The position numbers and the translations under genes are program-made. A stretch of 6,687 nt of DNA from positions 300-6,986 of the forward strand of contig DGHD01000054.1 of NCBI GenBank assembly GCA_002392505.1, given 5' to 3'. Origin of the DNA: Christensenella sp. UBA3857 (GTDB lineage: Bacteria > Bacillota > Clostridia > Christensenellales > CAG-138). A model generated the notes under the pieces. It saw nothing but the letters and a program-made list of their open reading frames with translations, was not told the origin of the DNA and made no database searches. Position 1 is the first letter of the stretch. Each line of letters starts with the position of its first letter. Below are positions 5,139 to 6,687 of the stretch, in pieces.

Positions 5139-5449
5139 TGGCGGCTCCTTTCCGTGCAGAGCGAGTAAACGCCCGACATGCGAAGTATCAGCTCCACGTT
5201 CCTACGCGCGTTTTTAACGTCCATGGTGCCCCCGCGGGCGGAGATCGTGCGGTATCTCCCGAGGAGCACCCCTATGCCGGAGCTGTCCATGAACGAAACG
5301 GCCTTCATATCGTATTCGACGCGGTCGATGCGCTTGTCCTCAAGCTCGCTGTCGAGCCTTTCGCGAAGCTCGCCCGCAGAGTGCTGATCGATCTCCCCCT
5401 CGGGACAGACCTCCATCACGCGCCCGCGCTTTTTAACGGTGACTTTCAT
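5135..5449 (-). CDS. spoIIAA: Anti-anti-sigma factor SpoIIAA
   Basis: SpoIIAA is the STAS-domain antagonist that, when unphosphorylated, displaces sigma-F from SpoIIAB. I chose the ATG at 5449, giving 104 residues. It matches the start of the STAS fold in homologues (MKVTVKKRGRVMEVCPEGEID) and has AAAGGCGG upstream. An upstream in-frame ATG at 5518 would add 23 residues rich in basic and aromatic side chains with no family counterpart. The phosphorylation loop is SFMDSSGIGVLLGRY. By alignment with B. subtilis S58, the target is S56, the first serine after D55. It is the first gene of the operon and overlaps spoIIAB by 4 nt. Confidence 0.95.
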   Translation of the reverse strand: MKVTVKKRGRVMEVCPEGEIDQHSAGELRERLDSELEDKRIDRVEYDMKAVSFMDSSGIGVLLGRYRTISARGGTMDVKNARRNVELILRMSGVYSLCTERSRQ

Positions 5450-5471
5450 TTTGTTCCGCCTTTCTTTTTTG

Positions 5472-5475
5472 ATTC
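5472..5475 (-). promoter_or_regulatory. Possible -10 half of a sigma-H type promoter for spoIIA
   Basis: GAAT read on the minus strand, 22 nt before the spoIIAA ATG, resembles the core of a sigma-H -10 (spoIIA operons are known sigma-H/Spo0A targets). I could not place an AGGA-type -35 at the right distance, so this is only a half-site. No convincing sigma-A promoter is visible for the operon either. Confidence 0.15.
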
Positions 5476-5513
5476 GATAAAGCTTAAATTTCTGCGGAGG
5501 ACGAAAAAACCCC

Positions 5514-5546
5514 TGCATCGAAAAAAAACCTGTTTTGTCGATTGCA
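5514..5546. other. Interrupted inverted repeat in the divergent spoIIAA/aroB region
   Basis: TGCA (5514-5517) pairs with TGCA (5543-5546), TCGA (5518-5521) with TCGA (5538-5541), and AAAA (5522-5525) with TTTT (5533-5536), with single-base bulges at T5542 and G5537. It overlaps the predicted aroB -35. It may be an operator or simply an AT-rich hairpin. TGTCGAT at 5536-5542 differs by one base from the Spo0A box TGTCGAA, which is weak evidence only. Confidence 0.3.
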
Positions 5547-5570
5547 AAGATCCGACTTATGAGTTATAGT
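5542..5570 (+). promoter_or_regulatory. Candidate sigma-A promoter of aroB
   Basis: The -35 is TTGCAA (5542-5547), four of six to consensus, the spacer is exactly 17 nt, and the -10 is TATAGT (5565-5570), five of six. Transcription would begin near 5577, leaving a very short leader. A nearby TTGACA at 5572-5577 is rejected because its -10 would fall inside the gene. Confidence 0.5.
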
Positions 5571-5592
5571 ATTGACATAATGATCGGGAGGT

Positions 5593-6627
5593 ATGCGAGA
5601 TTTGGAAAAGCTTTTTTTCTCACTCGGTCCCGGATATGAGGTATCGATAGGCAATGGCGCCTCCGCTTTGTTGGGAAGCGCCGCCGCCGCGCTGACGGAG
5701 GGCAGGCTTGCCGCGATAGTTACCGACGCCGGCGTCCCGCGCGAACACGTCGAGCTCTGCCGCGCGCGTCTTGCCGACGCAGGCTTTGCCGCGGGCGTTT
5801 TCGCGATCAAGGCGGGCGAAGCGTCGAAGAGCCTCGATACCGTAGAGGATCTGTATTCGTTCTTCTCCGGGCTCGGCATAACGCGGAGCGACGCCGTTGT
5901 GTACGTCGGCGGCGGCGTGGTCGGCGATATCGCGGGCTTTGCCGCGGCGACCTACCTGCGCGGGGTAAAGCTCATCGCCGTGCCGACGACCGTCATCTCC
6001 CAGACCGACAGCGCGTACGGCGGCAAGACCGGCGTGGATCACCTCGGCATAAAAAACGCCATCGGGTGCTTCCGGCACCCCGCGGCGGTCATCGCGGATA
6101 CGGCGTTCCTTGAGACCCTGCCCGAAAACGAGCGTGTTTCCGGCATGGGCGAGGTCGTAAAATACGGCGCGATAGCGGCTCCCCAGATACTCGATTCCGT
6201 AAGCCGCGCCCTGCCCGACGAGCGGATCATCGCCGCGTGCGCCGCGATAAAGCTCCGGTTCTGCGAGAAGGATGAATTCGACCTTAACGAAAGACGCGCG
6301 CTGAACTTCGGGCACACCTTCGGGCACGCGATCGAATCGGCATCCGGGTTCACGGTCCCGCACGGGCAGGCGGTCGCGTACGGCATGCTCGCTGCGATAC
6401 GGCTCGGCGAGCGCCTCGGCGTGACGGAGACGGGCGTTTACTCCGCAGTCGAAAACGCATGCGGACGCGCGGGGCTCGATACCCGCTGGGAACGTGCGCT
6501 CGGCGAAGCGTATCCGTATCTGATAAAGGATAAAAAATCAGACGGCAGGACCATCGACGCGGTGCTGCTCAAGCGGCTGGGCGAGCCGGTCAGGATGAAA
6601 TTGAAGCCCGAAGAAATGAAGCTGTAA
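5593..6627 (+). CDS. aroB: 3-dehydroquinate synthase AroB
   Basis: AroB converts DAHP to 3-dehydroquinate, the second step of the shikimate pathway, using NAD and a divalent metal. The 344-residue product is of normal length. It shows the NAD-binding GGGVVGDIAGF (106-116), VPTTVISQTDSAYGGKTGVD (130-149), metal ligand E187 in GMGEVVKYG, NFGHTFGHAIES with ligand H241 and active-site H245, PHGQAVAYGM with ligand H257, and the C-terminal KDKKSDGRTIDAVLLKRLG. Ligands were assigned by the 16-residue histidine spacing known for the family. The Shine-Dalgarno GGAGG (5587-5591) lies one base from the ATG at 5593, which is too close. A TTG at 5602 in the same frame, ten bases away, may be the true start and would remove three residues. 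It is a single gene divergent from spoIIA; other shikimate genes, if adjacent, lie to the right. Confidence 0.97.
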   Translation: MRDLEKLFFSLGPGYEVSIGNGASALLGSAAAALTEGRLAAIVTDAGVPREHVELCRARLADAGFAAGVFAIKAGEASKSLDTVEDLYSFFSGLGITRSDAVVYVGGGVVGDIAGFAAATYLRGVKLIAVPTTVISQTDSAYGGKTGVDHLGIKNAIGCFRHPAAVIADTAFLETLPENERVSGMGEVVKYGAIAAPQILDSVSRALPDERIIAACAAIKLRFCEKDEFDLNERRALNFGHTFGHAIESASGFTVPHGQAVAYGMLAAIRLGERLGVTETGVYSAVENACGRAGLDTRWERALGEAYPYLIKDKKSDGRTIDAVLLKRLGEPVRMKLKPEEMKL

Positions 6628-6631
6628 AACA

Positions 6632-6680
6632 AAAAAAACGCCTGCGGGGAGCTGCATTCAATTAAGGAGATGCAGGTTTT
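6632..6680 (+). terminator. Weak terminator-like structure after aroB
   Basis: CCTGC (6641-6645) pairs with GCAGG (6672-6676), and flanking AAAA and TTTT can extend the stem across a bulge. Alternatively, CTGCAT (6652-6657) pairs with ATGCAG (6670-6675). GTTTTC follows. The loops are large and the U-run short. AAGGAG at 6664-6669 could instead be a ribosome-binding site for a gene starting beyond the window. Confidence 0.25.
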
Positions 6681-6687
6681 CAGCCTG

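Noticed and set aside
5450..5518. N-terminal 23-residue extension of SpoIIAA from the ATG at 5518
   Set aside because: The extension has no counterpart in SpoIIAA homologues, lacks a good ribosome-binding site at the upstream ATG, and overlaps the presumed promoter region.
5620..6363. Minus-strand open frame of 247 codons opposite aroB
   Set aside because: It is antisense to a complete aroB with catalytic residues intact. No ribosome-binding site or domain supports it.

Overview
The window looks like chromosomal DNA of a spore-forming member of the Bacillota, probably class Clostridia. Three things support this. The spoIIAA-spoIIAB-sigF cluster is specific to endospore formers. The heat-shock genes are ordered hrcA-grpE-dnaK behind a perfect CIRCE operator. 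DnaK is the short form lacking the N-terminal-lobe insertion seen in Gram-negative homologues. The coding regions are GC-rich. The genus cannot be resolved from sequence alone.

Layout. Positions 1-2826 hold a class I heat-shock operon read on the minus strand: a consensus-like sigma-A promoter (TTGACA, 17 nt, TATCAT), CIRCE, hrcA, grpE and then dnaK, which runs off the left edge after its first 333 codons. Positions 2827-3979 (about 1.15 kb) hold no convincing gene. This stretch is packed with nested repeats: five copies of a hairpin element of about 50-60 nt (four forward, one inverted), a perfect 62-bp direct repeat, two gap-free copies of a 358-nt-period composite unit, 44-bp sub-repeats, and a heptamer array that ends exactly at the sigF stop codon. 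Positions 3980-5449 hold the minus-strand spoIIA operon, tightly coupled by 4-nt and 8-nt overlaps. A short divergent intergenic region follows, and then aroB on the plus strand (5593-6627), complete.

How the genes work together. HrcA represses its own operon by binding CIRCE, which overlaps the predicted transcription start. GrpE is the nucleotide-exchange factor for DnaK. In the spoIIA operon, SpoIIAB holds sigma-F inactive and phosphorylates SpoIIAA; unphosphorylated SpoIIAA releases sigma-F in the forespore. AroB is a housekeeping shikimate-pathway enzyme with no functional link to the sporulation genes beyond sharing a divergent promoter region.

The genes are ordinary. The unusual part is the repeat block. 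Its two long units differ at about 29 of 264 aligned positions, yet four differences in one hairpin form two fully compensated base pairs, and others fall in hairpin loops. That pattern suggests a structured, mobile or RNA-producing repeat family rather than random junk.
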